In this document: piece after piece, positions 12,726 through 25,410 of the stretch
Position numbering within the stretch: position 1 is the first letter of the stretch
How the letters are laid out: each line of letters opens with the position of its first letter
NCBI GenBank assembly: GCA_016648135.1
Contig: JADDOH010004036.1
Coordinates: 62,001-126,000, forward strand
Direction: 5' to 3'
DNA: 64,000 nucleotides
From: Agrypnia vestita
Taxonomy: Eukaryota; Arthropoda; Insecta; Trichoptera; Phryganeidae
Translations under genes and position numbers: made by a program
The notes under the pieces: model-generated
The model's input: only the letters and a program-made list of their open reading frames with translations
Told to the model about the DNA's origin: nothing
The model's database searches: none

Positions 12726-13049
12726 TGATATCATTTTAATAATGGTTGATAAATATGTAAAAAAAAATATTTGTCAATTATCAAGTAAAAATGAGAAAAA
12801 TTAGAAAAAACATTTATCATCACGAATGACAGCATAAAGACGCATAAGACACTGCATCATGCGCTCTGTGCTCTGCGCATTATGCACAGCGCTCCAATAC
12901 CACTCCGCCCAATAATTTGACGTATAATACATAGTCAAATTGATGTAAATTTCTTCGAGAAAACATTTTATTTTATTTTGTTGTCCGGTATATTCTTATA
13001 TATTGTATTTTATTGAATACATAAATATATTACAGATGAATAACTAAAA

Positions 13050-13310
13050 TAAATGAATACCTAATGATCGTTAAATTAGGAGTAAACATCAACCTTGTTA
13101 CTTCTAAGTGAGTTAAATTATTTCTTATTTTTTTTTACTACTTAAGTTTCGAGAAAAGCAGAATCTGTCATCGACAGGTGGAGTATCTAATAATTTATGT
13201 ATTATGAGTAGGTAAAATACTTAAAATAATATATTTTTTAGTATATTTACAGAGATATTAATCTAATTACGCGAATTTTAACTCAGGTTGTAGCGCCAGA
13301 GAAGTAATTA
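13050..13310. repeat. Repeat R1, copy 2
   Basis: Shares GATCGTTAAATTAGG, CTTCTAAGTGAGTTAAATTA and TCATCGACAGGTGGAGTATC with the other R1 copies. Confidence 0.5.
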
Positions 13311-13440
13311 TATTTATATAATTATTTTAAACAAATTAGGCGAATTAAATATAAAGTAATACGGGTAAAATTAATTTTTCGAAATAATATTTGGTTTTCA
13401 CTGGGATATAATTCCGAAACTTCTCGAACCCATATATGAA

Positions 13441-13544
13441 TAAGATAATAGATAAACCAATTACGAAAGACAAAAAGAAATTTCATAATCGTTAAGATAA
13501 TAGAGAAACCAATTACGAAAGACAAAAAAAAATTTTATAATCGT
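13441..13544 (+). repeat. 52-bp tandem duplication
   Basis: TAAGATAATAGATAAACCAA repeats at 13493 with few differences (AGAGAAACC). Confidence 0.9.
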
Positions 13545-13794
13545 AAATGATTAACATTGCGAAATTGGTGTATTACAGATCCGGGTACGTTTTTTGTATT
13601 ATTTTTATGTGCATTTTTCTACTTGATTCATCTAATTTATTTTTATCATAATATCTTAAAAATATGCTTTTTGATTGAAATTCCGAAATAAAACTTGTTA
13701 TTTAATGAAAGCAATAAATTGCTAAAGAAAAATATTAAAAATAGATAATTACAAAACGTTAGAATGTTTTCATTCACAGCGAAAAGTTTTATTT

Positions 13795-13980
13795 CCCAAT
13801 TATAATAATTTCGTTGTCTGTCCATCCGTCTGTCCATTTGTCTGTTTGTCTGTATCCGTAATTTCTTGTAACGTCCGTAACTTCTTTAAAGTATTTATTT
13901 TTATTTTTATATAAATAATAAAAAAACTTATTCCTCAGGAACCGACACGTAAAAGTACCGTCATTTTTGACGGGTTACAG
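13795..13980 (-). repeat. Family B fragment without the tRNA-like core
   Basis: On the minus strand it reads CCGTCAAAAATGACGGTACT, then GTTACGGACGTTACAAG, then the CAGACAGA-type simple repeat. This is the order of 42045-42515 but without its central tRNA-like block. Confidence 0.6.
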
Positions 13981-14399
13981 CTATTTAATATTATTTATTA
14001 TATATCAGAGAAGTATATATGAATTTATAAATATACATGTTTGCAGGCCGTAATCTAGCGGAAAAGATACACGATACAATTCTTATGCATTTCACTTTGA
14101 TAGACACGATAGTTCACGAGTTTGCAACGGAAAATACATTTTATATTTGAAGCGATAAGAACGAACTTTTGCTGCGCTGGGAAAAAGGTATTATTATTTC
14201 ACGAGCTTGCTACAGGTGAACAATTGTCAACCCTAAAGTATCAAAAATATCACTATTCTGTATTATACAACATATTATATATAAGTTAAATATTTATTAT
14301 ATAGATACTGACTAGACGCTGCATTTGCATAATACTTATCGAATCAATATATTTTATTATATTCAATATTTTTTTAGAAATAATTTTGTGGTGACATAA

Positions 14400-14612
14400 T
14401 TAATAGAAATAAAATTTGTTTTCACCAATTTTTTTATTGAAAAATAACAATAAGTTTCAGAGCTCAAGGCCCCTTCGTCAGTATACATTGTAAACTAAAA
14501 AATTAAATTCAAAATTCGAATTTTTTAGTATGCAATTATATCTTAACGAAGGGGATTTAAGATATTTTTCAATACGTAAGTGGTGAAAACAAAGTTCATT
14601 TTTATTAATCAT
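14400..14612. repeat. Inverted pair of Penelope-type terminal sequences, older
   Basis: Left arm on the minus strand carries CUGACGA (14481-14475), stem II GGGGCC..AGCTCT and GAAAC, but its stem III is lost. Right arm (about 14530-14612, plus strand) has the box degraded to TTAACGA. Both arms end in the GTGGTGAAAAC / AAATTTGTTTTCACC sequence shared with 17225-17450. Confidence 0.65.
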
Positions 14613-16091
14613 ATTGTAAAATAAGTATTGATGTCATTAAAATGTTTATTTTCTTCTATAAAATGTATTCCCTCATAATATCCTACTTATTGTCGTGATA
14701 TCAAGGGTTTATGATTACGTAAATAATACGTCAATAGTTCTGTGTCATAGACATAGGAGTTCTGTTTATACTTTTTTTTGCATTTAAAACACGTAGCACG
14801 TTCAACTATAGACAGATATTGCCTTTGACTGGCGACTCGTTTTCTAGAAGGCCAGAAGCAAAGCAAAGCTAAACTTTAAAAATGAATTAACGATAGAAAA
14901 TAGAAAAATACCGTCAGCGTAAATGTTTACCATTAGACGACAATGTGCGAAATTTCCAGATAGGTATGCAAATCGAATAAGATTTTTTCTTTTTACCCCA
15001 TACTAATCCGATCGGTCCAAAAAATCTACATAATAATTTACAGGTGGAATCGTTTTAAAAATATATGTTAAAATCGTTAAAATAAAAAAATCACTAGTGT
15101 CTTAATAATAGTTGTTGGCAAACTGTAGGGATTTTAAATAAGTAGAACTTTGTTTGGCTTTATATTTTCTATTGAGAAAATATGTAATCCAAGTATTGAG
15201 GAAAGAACTTTAAAAACTCGAGCAACTTAAAGTGCAAATAGTTGGGTGTTGTTTGCGGAATGAAATGCGGTATTTTTTATTTTTTTTCATTGAAAAATAC
15301 CTTCAGAAAACTTATTGAAAAGCGTATCGCGCTTGATTGTAATTTGATATTATTTGAAAAATATTTACGAAAGCAAAATAACTGATGTGGATACTATTAA
15401 TAAAATAAAATAAATAGTTTATTATTTAAATATATTTTAAAATGGTTTTTTAAAATATTAATGTGTTTTTATTGCAACATTGTAAGATTTTATACAAAAT
15501 TTATTATGCAAAAATAAAGTCCTTAGTTTTGAAAATTTATACAACACATAGATGATAATATCAAAACAGAGCTTAAATTTATACGAAGATTCAAAATTTC
15601 TTAATATATTCAGTGTTTTATAATTTCAAGCCGTTGTTAACAGGTTAATACCATCCCTTAGGAAAGTTTCCCTTGGCAACAGTTGGTAGCTGAAAGAAAT
15701 TCACGAACCGAAAACAAGTGTGTGAAGAATTTTCAAATAACCACCCTTCTAGGCTTAAGTGTTTTGCGCCCACAAAAGTTCTGTAATATGGACACGGTGA
15801 TGTTTTTTCAGAAATTTATTTGTCGAGTTCATCATGTTTGGATTTTATGCCGACTTATAATAAACCAAATTATTTTATAAATAGACCTAACTTTATAGAA
15901 GTGAAAATGTTGAAAACAAATTTTATTTTCGGTGAAAAGGGTAAGTCGAAAATCAGTTTATTATCATGAGATAATAATAATGATTAATATTAAAAATATA
16001 AATTGTTTAGTAGTTGTATATTTTTATCGACAATTTAAGAGCAACAAAAGATTGCAAAAACCTTGCTGTCATTTAAAAAAATTTTAATTAC
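14613..16091. other. AT-rich sequence, nothing recognised
   Basis: No coding, no internal repeat of note. Confidence 0.4.
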
Positions 16092-16151
16092 AATGCCACA
16101 TTATTTTACAAAGCTATATCTAATGCCACATTATTTTACAAAGCTATATCT
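16092..16151 (+). repeat. Exact 30-bp tandem duplication
   Basis: AATGCCACATTATTTTACAA plus ten more bases occurs twice without gap, adjoining the RTE tail. Confidence 0.95.
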
Positions 16152-16159
16152 AATACTTT

Positions 16160-16325
16160 ATCAACTTCTTCTTTTTCCTCTTTTTCCTTTTAATAGATCT
16201 ATGTGGTCTGTTCTTCAGAGGATAGAGCCTCCTGTGAGGTGGATTCCCAGCTATCCCTCCATCTTTTGGGAGGTCTTCCGCGAGGGCGAGATCCGTGAGG
16301 CTGATTATGTAGTGCGATATAAGGG
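16160..16325 (-). mobile_element. RTE-like LINE 3' end
   Basis: The minus strand reads SRGRPPKRWRDSWESTSQEA (about 16285-16225), an RTE ORF C-terminus (GRPPKRW block). It then runs into a purine-rich (AAG)n-like tail at 16160-16190. It follows a 30-bp tandem duplication at 16092-16151. Confidence 0.8.
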
Positions 16326-16841
16326 AGTCTAGTTCTGTTGGACTATAATTTTATCTGAACTATGATAAATACATAAATAGGAACGTACTTTCCCTTTGTA
16401 TTCATCGCAACTTCATTAGATTTTTTCCCACTCTGGTTAAAATAAAACTATTTAGTCATTTAATTTTGTAATGCTTCTACTAATCACACATTTAATTAAT
16501 CCTAATTCCCATTACGTGTTAAGGTGAAATACATTATTTTAAGGTGTGTTACTTTACAAAACAGTGTGATATTTTTGATGACTGATGGAACTTTGTCACG
16601 TAGTTTATTTATTTTTTTAATATTTTTTTTTATAATATACATGAATGTAGTTTTTGTTACATATGACGTATGTCAATATTGTTAGTTACGTCAATAGAGT
16701 TTATGTACTTGTTTAGTATTTCTGGTAGACGGTCAGTGGTCAACGTTTGGTCAATTCCTCACGAAAGACCATGTGGTTAGTGATTGTATCAAAGCTGAAT
16801 TAAAAATGTTCTTAGGTTTTCACGGCCGTTCCGAATCTTCA

Positions 16842-17013
16842 GTGTATAGTTTTCTGAGATATTCTGCCGTGCATATGTGACCTCTCTTGCCAACGTTTCG
16901 GATCCCATTGCAGGGTCCAACATTAGCCCTGGTGATGGACCCTGCAATGGGATCCGAAACGTTGGCCAGAGAGATCACATATGCACGGCAGAATATCTCA
17001 GAAAACTATACAC
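16842..17013. repeat. Long inverted repeat (77-bp arms) with hammerhead-like cores
   Basis: Arms 16842-16918 and about 16936-17013 are nearly perfect inverted copies around a 17-bp centre. Each contains the block GGACCC..GGGATCCGAAACG. On the plus strand the right arm reads CTGGTGA (one change from CUGAUGA) at 16929-16935, stem II GGA/CCC with GGG/TCC, and GAAAC at 16956-16960. Stem I is GCC with GGC. Stem III would have no loop, so it could act only as a dimer, if at all. Confidence 0.7.
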
Positions 17014-17224
17014 ACAAGAAAGTTGAATTAAGTTTAAAATATAAATTTAATAACAATATTCTTATAGAGCATAATTACTGGATTTTGTCCACAGAGGGAT
17101 AATTAATTCAGATAAATTATTGAGGTCCTCAGAGATGAAGCCACTTATTCCACTATTCCACTAATTCCCTAGGGGTACTCAAGTGACAACACCCAATAAT
17201 AATAACATAAAATAAAAATGTAAT

Positions 17225-17450
17225 TAATAAAATAAGCTTAGTTTTCACCACTTTTTTATATTGAAAATATCAATATCAAGGCCTATGGCCCCTTCGTCAG
17301 GATAAAATGAAGTCAGGATAAAAAAATAAATAAAATAAAATAAAGGATAAAATTGTATCCTGACGAAGGGGCCACAGGCCTTGAAACATGTTGATATTTT
17401 CAATATAAAAAAGTGGTGAAAACTAAGTTTATTTTATTAATTATGTCATC
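17225..17450. repeat. Inverted pair of Penelope-type terminal sequences
   Basis: Left arm (17225-17300) and right arm (17356-17450) are inverted copies of one sequence ending in AAGTGGTGAAAACTAAG. They are separated by about 55 bp. The right arm on the plus strand keeps a full hammerhead core. In the left arm (minus strand) the GAAAC-to-GUU segment is shortened by four bases, removing the GAAA box. The same sequence family is at 61865 and 14400-14610. Confidence 0.75.
17356..17396 (+). ncRNA. Hammerhead-ribozyme-like motif, complete core
   Basis: CUGACGA at 17360-17366; stem II GGGGCC with GGCCUU (six pairs, two G-U) around loop ACA; GAAAC at 17383-17387. GUU at 17390-17392; stem I TATC (17356-17359) with GATA (17393-17396). 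Relative to 61865-61905, stem II differs yet still pairs. Confidence 0.68.
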
Positions 17451-19139
17451 ACAAAATTATTTTGCTATTTTTGAAGAAGAAGAAAGAAAAGGTTATTTCA
17501 AATAAATTATTTTATAATGTTGATAATAATCTTTGAATCATGATTCAATGTTAAATTAATGCAAATATGGATTTCCATAATAATAAAATAAAATAAAAAC
17601 TGTCATCCTAGTGTAAGCTTTCAATAAATACAAAATTAAAGATTATTTGCTTGACTAAGCATACATAACGTGTATCTTTAATTTTCTTTTTAGTTTTTTT
17701 ATCAGAACATTAGATGTAATAACATTATTATGATTTATTTTGCATATTATGCAGTGAGTACAAAAGTAACTACTTTATATTCATTTCAATTATTTAATTA
17801 TTCAGTGAAATAAGAGATTGATTTTTAGTATTGCATTAACGATATTCTGTGTCATGTATAAATTCCTATTATCCTATTCATAAAAATAAAAATTCGAAAT
17901 AGAATTTCGCACATGTATTTATACGATACAGTATTTATATGAGCAAGGTCTAAACGTCATTGAATAAGTATTATTCAACGAAGAATGGGCCTTGCAAAGC
18001 TTCATTAGCTAGAAATACTTCCCTATAATGTAAAGCCGATCATATAGCGGTCTTAAATTAATGAAGGTTTGAGGTTGTTTGGAATTTTCTATCTTAGAAT
18101 AATACATGCATTTTTTTTCATTTATTCCTTATGTTAACTGAATATTTCAAACATTCTGATCCATAAAATTATATTGAATATTTATTGCACAATTTAATGT
18201 TTGTAAATACTCGACAGAACCGTGCTTCTTTGGCACAAAACAAATTGAACATCCTTTTAATCTTTAACATGCCACGAGCGCATTATCTCAAATTGCATAA
18301 CATAACATGTGAGCGATATTATCTTATCTCTTCTAGGTTAAGAGCGAGATACTTCAAATGCACTTTTCTGTATCGCAACGATGTTCAACAATTTTTAGTA
18401 TATCTTTTAATCACGCAAGTTAAAAAGCTCAGAAAAACTAACCTACGTTAGTAAACGGTATGTTTTAGAGGTTTTGATGTTTAAATGAAATAAAATACAA
18501 GAAAATGGTGGTAATGGCCGTGCTATTGGCTATATTGGAAAGATAATTCTATGCCATTAGTGTACAAATGTGATTTTGGGCGTATAAGCGCCACAGCTGG
18601 CTCGAATAAAGCCCAATCCGGATGTCCGATTTTTGACCACTTTCTCGACCTTCTGATACCATATATTGGTAATAACACAGTGAATTTTGTCAAATCACAA
18701 GGTGTCTATCGTCTCTGGTTTATCATGGCAGACTAGCGATTTCATTCTCCATAGAAAAAATACAACGGCAGCTAAATTGAGCACAAATCTGCTGCCAGCT
18801 GTTTGAAAAACAAACTTCTTAAAAACACTATATGCAAACTAACTTACCGATACATTAGAGATGATAGAACACAATACTCTTCTGTACTCTGTGCACTCTT
18901 ACCTCGTCTATTTTATTACAGCTAATACTACTATCCAATACCTTAGTATCACATACATTACGATTTACACCCTTCTTGTTTTTTTACACTCGCCTCTTCT
19001 AAATTCTTCACATCCTCTTCTCTCATCCTCTCAACAAACACGAGAGTTCCGCTCCCTCAAACTATTTCAGCCATCCTTTTTTAAGTCGATCGATTATGCT
19101 ACAAACATAGCGACATCCGCTTTTTTAAAATTTATTTTA
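17451..19139. other. AT-rich sequence with pyrimidine-rich stretch
   Basis: 18960-19080 is CT-rich low-complexity DNA. A 61-codon frame at 18551-18736 (RISATAGSNKAQSGCPIFDH) is unassigned. Confidence 0.4.
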
Positions 19140-19450
19140 TGTTTGCTTCTTCTTCTTCTTCTTTTACCCTTTTTGGATCGGGGTCCCTGTACCGCATAAA
19201 AGGTTTCAACTTTTCTTATTTTGGGATTCGCTCTCCAATTTAGTTGGAACCTCGCTTCGCAGCAGTCCTCCAACTATTTCCGCCAGCTCCATCTAGAATG
19301 GCTCCTTGGTCGTCTGCCTTCTGGTCTTGCCTGGAATAACCACTTTGGCAGTCTATTGTCGGCATCCGCAAGATATGCCTCATCCACCATAACTGTGATT
19401 TCTCGAGAATCATCAATAAGGGTTCTTATGTTTACTTATGTGAAATAAAA
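19140..19450 (-). mobile_element. RTE-like LINE 3' end with GAA tail
   Basis: Minus-strand frames give ADNRLPKWLFQARPEGRR (about 19358-19305) and YAVQGPRSKKGKRRRRRSK at the end. The GPxPKKGKRRRR ending is encoded by the (GAA)n tail read in another frame. Stops and shifts show it is inactive. Confidence 0.7.
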
Positions 19451-20590
19451 TTTGTAAACATAGATTTGCCTAGGAGACCGCATTTTTACGGCATTCGATA
19501 ATTTCCTAGTTCTTTTGCCAAATACAGGATGATGTGACGCTAGAAATGTGGTAAATCACCATATCATTTTATGCATTTCTATAATTCTTGGACAGTTTTT
19601 AAATATTTAACTATATTAAAAAAAAAAATTAATTAAAAAAAAACGAATTGAAAATGAATTAACAACATATAATTTCTTAATAAAAGTAATTTTTTTTTTT
19701 AAATATTTCATTCACAGCATTTAACATTTTTTACTGTTATTTAAATTAATTAAGTTGCCAATAAAAAGCTATTTAAAATTATAGCGATCAAATATATTTA
19801 TAGCTTATCAATAGCTCGTTAAAAAATATTGCACAGCTTTAAAGCAATAAAAGATACACACATTTTCCTAATTATCTTTCAATTTATGTGGTTTTCACTT
19901 AAATAGCCTGGAAATTACCGTTATTGTAATTGCGGCTATCATTATAATCAATTGGAATCCATTGTTCGAAAAGTCGTTTCCGTTTGGTTTTCTGTAGGGT
20001 TAATTTAGTATTTGCCCATTCACATATTGAAACCTTCGTAATTGAGTGCATTCATGGTAATACAGGTGGAAATTATGATCAAAACAATTTATTAACAAAG
20101 TGCAGACTTTCATTTCCGCAGTCAGGTTTTTTAAAGAAAAAATTACGAAATTAATAATTACTGACGCAGTTTGGGCGTTACGATTGCTGATAATAATCAA
20201 AATCCTCGATTATATAATATAAAAAATATTGTCTGATTGTGAAAATTAATTTTATTTATAAATTGCTGTAAAAAAAAAAAAAAATAAGATTGCTGATAAT
20301 AATCAAAATCCTCGATTATATAATATAAAAAAAAAAAAACTGATGTGAAAAATAAAATAGTAAAAAAAAAAAATATTAAAAGAAATTAAATAATTCACTT
20401 AGAAGAATATAAATAAATGATGTACCTACTAGTATGGGATATGTTGTCATGTTATGTAATATTATTTAAAAATATATGTAATAAGAGTTTTCAGAGACTT
20501 ATTCAAAGAAATATATATATGTTCATGGCATAACATTCGCACTCATCGTTTTTGACTCACTAATATTACTTTATTAAATTTTTTTTTTTA
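19451..20590. other. AT-rich sequence with A-runs
   Basis: Contains several poly-A/T runs and the direct repeat at 20182-20332; no gene seen. Confidence 0.4.
20182..20332 (+). repeat. Direct repeat, about 45 bp, 106 bp apart
   Basis: GATTGCTGATAATAATCAAA and the following CCTCGATTATATAATAT occur at 20182 and 20288, each running into an A-rich tract. Confidence 0.9.
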
Positions 20591-20594
20591 TTTA

Positions 20595-21165
20595 TTAGAG
20601 GCACTAACAGGATAATAGGTACATGATACTCTAATAATAAAACATTATAAATGAAGACTACGCCCATAATCCCAATTACAAGTGTCTTCGGCACGCTCTA
20701 GTAACATGTATTTTTGCATTTAAGTATATTTTACATGTACCTACATGTGTATTGTGTACTTAGTGTTTGAATTTTGTGCGATTAGTATTTAATAAATAAT
20801 TGATTTAATGGATCTATAGGTTCAGGTCATCGTTTAAAAAATAAATGTTGTGTATGAGTGAGTTTTTGAACGATGATAATGTTTCTGCAAGAATATCAGC
20901 ATCAATGTTAGGGTCAGCACAATACATATTATATGTACGACACAACCTTGTGATGGGAGAAAACTAACCAACATTATTAGTGTGCTGGCTTATTCTAAAG
21001 AACTCCAGGTTTCTTATACGGGGTTTAAGATGCAAATTTATATCAGATAGAGAAAGAGAATCAATCGAATCTAGTGTAGCACAACGAGATCGGATATTTT
21101 CCGTCGGGACTCAAGTTTGTGCATCTTGAAAAAGGCAAGTTGATCTTCGTAGCTGTGAAGGTTAT
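20595..21165 (-). mobile_element. Jockey-like LINE 3' fragment
   Basis: Minus-strand reading gives LSLSDINLHLKPRIRNLEFF (about 21060), NNVG-FSPITRLCRTYN (about 20960) and DADILAETLSSFKNSL (about 20890). These are followed by an untranslated tail ending in TAATAAAT-type repeats near 20595. The motif F-x-P-I-T-R-L-C-x-x-Y-N is typical of the C-termini of jockey/CR1-type ORF2 proteins. Confidence 0.7.
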
Positions 21166-21394
21166 TGTTTGAGTTTATGTAGATACAAAGCATTCATTAC
21201 TTCTGATGAATGCTTTGTATATACACATACTCAAAGAATTGCGAAGGTAACATTTTACTTAATTTCTCCCCCAACGCACAAATTACAGCATCGGATTTAT
21301 AAATTGCACAAAACATTTTTATACGCCCACAAAAATTAGAGAGAACGTTGGTCATGTCCGTGACAAAATGATTTATTATTAATCAAGAAAATTT

Positions 21395-21765
21395 TTAGAT
21401 GTCTCACAGAGATGAAGCTACATATATGCATGGAAGTCCTTATGGAGTACTCACTGGGCTATGGCCTGTATTATCTGGCATAATTGAGTAATTAATGCAA
21501 TGAAACGCTCACGATTCCACCTCAGAACATTCACATATTATTATATCAAATATTACCTCACTTTAAATATTTGATGAAACTATGCTATAACCATCTATGG
21601 TAAAAAAAATCCCATGGAATAGTAAATAAAGATATCAGCGCTGGTAATTAACAGAAATATACAGACGTCAATACTACCGGCGAATTTATGTACCATTTCC
21701 CGGGAATTACAATTTTTCGTCCATAGATGGCGAAAACATATTTGGAACAAATATTTGAAATAAGG
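21395..21765 (+). repeat. Repeat R2 copy
   Basis: Shares TGTCTCACAGAGATGAAGCT, ATGCATGGAAGTCC, ACGATTCCACCTCAGAACAT and AGCGCTGGTAAT with the other R2 copies. Confidence 0.6.
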
Positions 21766-21769
21766 TCTA

Positions 21770-24190
21770 TAAAAACATAAACACAAAAAATCCGGTAATT
21801 ATGTTGTTAGAAGAAACATATAAAAACTGTTAATATATTGTAAAATAATTAATCCGTCTATTGGACGTAGTTATGTAGAAAGCGAAACAATATAACTCAC
21901 AAAACAAGAAAGTACGACCCACAAAATTATAAAATTGAGTTACATACGAGTTTGGACAGATTAATACGATATTTTTATGTGCTGAAAACGTCCATGCTCT
22001 AAGATGTATAGTTTTTTTTATAAATTCAATATTTTTCTCTCTCACACTCACATCACGGCCATCACGGCTGAAATAACTCTTAAATTAAAAAAATGTGGTT
22101 TGATTTTTTTCTGCGGCTTCAAGTTTATAAATCCTTGGCAAAAAATTGGTTATAAACATCCACACGGTATGGACGCATTATGCAACTTTTTATTTCTACA
22201 TTTACTATACGATAATTATTTTGTAGAAACTATTTAAGGGGTTTAATATTTGTACGCCTCAGATAATACTTTTTACTTCATAGTTTATGGAATTCATAGA
22301 ATTTAGAACCCACAGAAAATGTATATCTACTGTTCTTCCCGTCATATTTTTGCACATAAAGTTTTTTTCTTATAATTGAAATAAAAAACTAAAGCTAGAC
22401 CGCATTCAAAGAATGTGCGCAAAAATATATGTGTTACGATGCAAAAAATTAACACAAAAGAAGTTTTTCTAGTACCTAAGTAACTAATCTTTTTGAAACT
22501 AAAAAATATATATTTATTTGGAATATCATATTGAGGCTTGTAATACGGACTTGCCACGCAACTTTCCCCTGCTTTCTTCTTACCGGGCAAAGTCATGGAT
22601 TAGTCTTTTGATTGTGGTCTACCTATAGTTCAATGTTAATAATTCGCAAATATAAAAAAGGTTATTGCTTTAAAAACTACAAATCAAAAATATAGATATC
22701 TCATACCAACGGCGACTTTTGCACTTGATTATTCGAATGAAAAATTATCGAATCACAGAGAGAAGTAATGAAAATAAAATTTATATATCGAACAAGGTGT
22801 CGAAAGATAAGATATATATGTGTCATTTTCAACAATTCGATAGATGCGGTAGTCTGTCATGTCTGGAATTGGTGAAAGTTACACTGTGTTTAGTGATCAC
22901 TTAAGTCAGTCGTATGATAGGTCATAAGCTTTATGAACCCCTAAAAAGACTTCCATACCTAATTTCCTATATAAAAAATAGCTTCGTCCCTATTAGTTGA
23001 AGTTATTGATCTACAATGATTTTTCTTGATCTACGAGTCCTGTGCAAAAAAATTCATCAATGAATGATATACTGACATACTAGGTGTTTGTAGGTTCAAA
23101 TTTTTAGAAGCCATTTTCTCAGTTCCATGTTTATTGGGTTGGATGCTTTCTGCGGCACCATGTCCAATTATGGTGTGGACAAGTTATGACCAATTATGTT
23201 ACGGTCAAAATTTGCCTTTGTAATAATTTTATTCGTTCAGACAACATTTTTTAAATGATTTTTTTAAAAACACATGAGAAATTTTTTTACAGAGTTGTAA
23301 TATATGCGAAGCGTGTTGCTTGGTTTAAAATGGGAGTGCAAAATTATGTGTACTTATTTGTACGAGTTTTCGTAATATTTTAGATTGACCGGAGCCGACC
23401 CGCCGCAAACTTTCTCCGAGTTGAAAGTCTGTGGCTTTTTTCGTATACTTCAATTAAACAAGTTACGAGCGCCGACTGCGAGCCAGCCAATCTGGCGATC
23501 GTTGTTGTGCCACAGAAATGCAGAAATGGGCACAACTTTTACTACTTAATGGCCGGGCCGTGCCGTAGTTCTTAAAAAATCATATCGTAATCTGCTTCGT
23601 CGATGTGCAGCAAACTTTGACTCGTTCAACTTTTAGTGCCTAATCGTTTTAAATGCTTAGTTTTTATTTATTTTTTATTTATTTCTTAAGCTAGTTAATA
23701 TTACACCCATATATACACCCAACTAGTATTTTACATTATAAAATCTATTACAAATATACTGTCCACAATAACCTACATATTTACATTTGCATCTAATTTA
23801 ATCGATCGTAGTAGATAAATAAATAAAAATTACATATATCAGATAAAGCTACCTTTTTTCCCTTTCAACTTATCACACTAATAATAGAAAATCCTCTTTC
23901 ATACCATGTATATGCTCAGACTTTAACTACCATTTGACTTCAATAGATATTTTAAATACCAAATATAAAGATGTCGTATGGTGAGGCAGATACTGGAAAC
24001 TCTTCACTCTCCCTGACCTCACACTGATAGTGTGCATTATATACATTATACGCATTACTAATTATTTATTGATATTTACTCTTTTTTTATAATCACTGAG
24101 ATTTATCTATCTGTTAAATTAATCTTTAATATTGCCTTATCTGTATCGTCCTATTATTGTGGGAGATATACAACTACTTTTTTTGTATTA
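21770..24190. other. Intronic sequence 3' of the receptor exon
   Basis: No exon found. A GC-richer patch at 23385-23640 (GGAGCCGACCCGCCGC, GGCCGGGCCGTGCCG) is unique in the window. Partial R2 at 22880-22995. Confidence 0.4.
22880..22995 (-). repeat. Partial repeat R2
   Basis: The minus strand has GACGAAGCTATTTTTTATAT, AGGTATGGAAGTC and AAGTGATCAC in R2 order. Confidence 0.45.
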
Positions 24191-24194
24191 AGAT

Positions 24195-24262
24195 ATATTA
24201 TAGTCTCACAGAGATGAAGCTTTTTATATAAGAAACGTGTATGGAGGTGTTTTATACTTTTA
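24195..24262 (+). repeat. Partial repeat R2
   Basis: TAGTCTCACAGAGATGAAGC and AGAAACGTGTATGGAGG match R2. It lies within about 85 bp of the receptor exon's donor site. Confidence 0.55.
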
Positions 24263-24344
24263 TGTATATAGTTTTTACCATGTATTTATGTCTAACTATG
24301 GGATGACCAACCAAATAAACAAATGATTGTAATTTAAAACTCAC

Positions 24345-24509
24345 CGAGATCGTTTCCTTCCCAGCGCCGTGTGACATGGCTGGGTCCAGACGCTTCCATC
24401 CCTCCAGGAACTCCCTGACGTTTTTGCGCGTGGTGTCTACGATCCTGAATCCTGTTATGTTGATGGCGCCGAACTCGATGATCTCCGACTCCCAGCGGTC
24501 ATCCATTAT
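24345..24509 (-). CDS. Ionotropic glutamate receptor (same gene), next amino-terminal-domain exon
   Basis: This exon has 165 nt (55 codons), in phase 0 at both ends. It is bounded on the minus strand by an acceptor ending TTTCAG before 24509 and by donor GTGAGT after 24345. It begins IMDDRWESEIIEFGAINI, continues TGFRIVDTTRKNVREFLEG and ends GAGKETIS. It directly continues the peptide of the exon at 33227-32974: the joined reading HYLLSGL-IMDDRWES corresponds to the AMPA-receptor region YHYIIANLGF...GGANVSGFQIVD. One sequon (NIT) sits in the conserved INITGF motif. The following exon should begin with a segment like AQAALMYDAV (family knowledge), but I could not find it between here and position 1. 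The downstream intron is therefore probably longer than 24 kb, unless a diverged exon was missed. Confidence 0.93.
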
Positions 24510-25219
24510 CTGAAATATCGATCGATTGTAATCCGATGTAATAGCGGCATCGTAAAATCTAACGTCTCATGTCTCCAGCCGCGCTACTTTATCCTGTAGT
24601 TATATTATCAAACTCTGGGCAGACGCTTCCAGAAAAAGTACCAAACCGCACAATGGTACAGTAGGTTTTTACAACGACTACAATTTTTTTTTCTAAAATT
24701 ATTTTTCAATTTCATAACTACGGAAAAAGTAAAAATGGTATATTTACTGGCTGTCATAAATAATATGAGTGGTATAAAAGCGAAGACAGCAATATCCTAC
24801 TGCGGTATTTCTGAGATCCAAAAATCCTGACATTATTCAAGGAAATATCTCTGGAATCTATGAAATCTATATCTTATTGGAAATAAATTTATAAAACCCT
24901 TTGCCACCTCAGTTTTTCTTTTATAAAGGTGTATAAATAAACTTTTAAATACGGATGTTGTTGTGTCTGCCACCAAATAGCTGCTTTTATTATTTACATA
25001 ATTGGATATTGCTGACTTTCCTTTACGATCTTTCAGTTTCCTTTGTCTTTGTACCCCTCGTATAGAGAAAAGCATACAATGTGTATATATGCCTCCTACA
25101 ATATCACGAGGAGACAGTATATATTGAGTAAAATAAGAAGACCAGTTTAATATAACAAAATATTCATAGTTATTTGTAAAAAAATATTTTTTTTTGATTA
25201 TTTTGACATTTGTGGTGAA

Positions 25220-25410
25220 ACATGATCATCTTAAATAACACTTAATTAAAGTTTATAATGAATATAAATTGAGTTATATTTATCACTACTTTAGATTTGA
25301 TAAGAGAAGTCCCTCTCATTATCAAATATAAGCTATAAATTACACCTGATGATGAGTGAGACAGCTCCTCTCAAAATTATAGTAGTGATAAGTATAACTC
25401 AACCTGTGTG
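25220..25410. repeat. Decayed inverted hammerhead-like pair in the receptor intron
   Basis: Inverted arms share TTGAGTTATA...ATCACTACT at the outer ends. The right arm keeps CUGAUGA at 25346-25352 followed by GAG...CTC, but GAAA has become AAAA. The left arm (minus strand) has TTGATAATGAG in place of the box. Confidence 0.5.
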
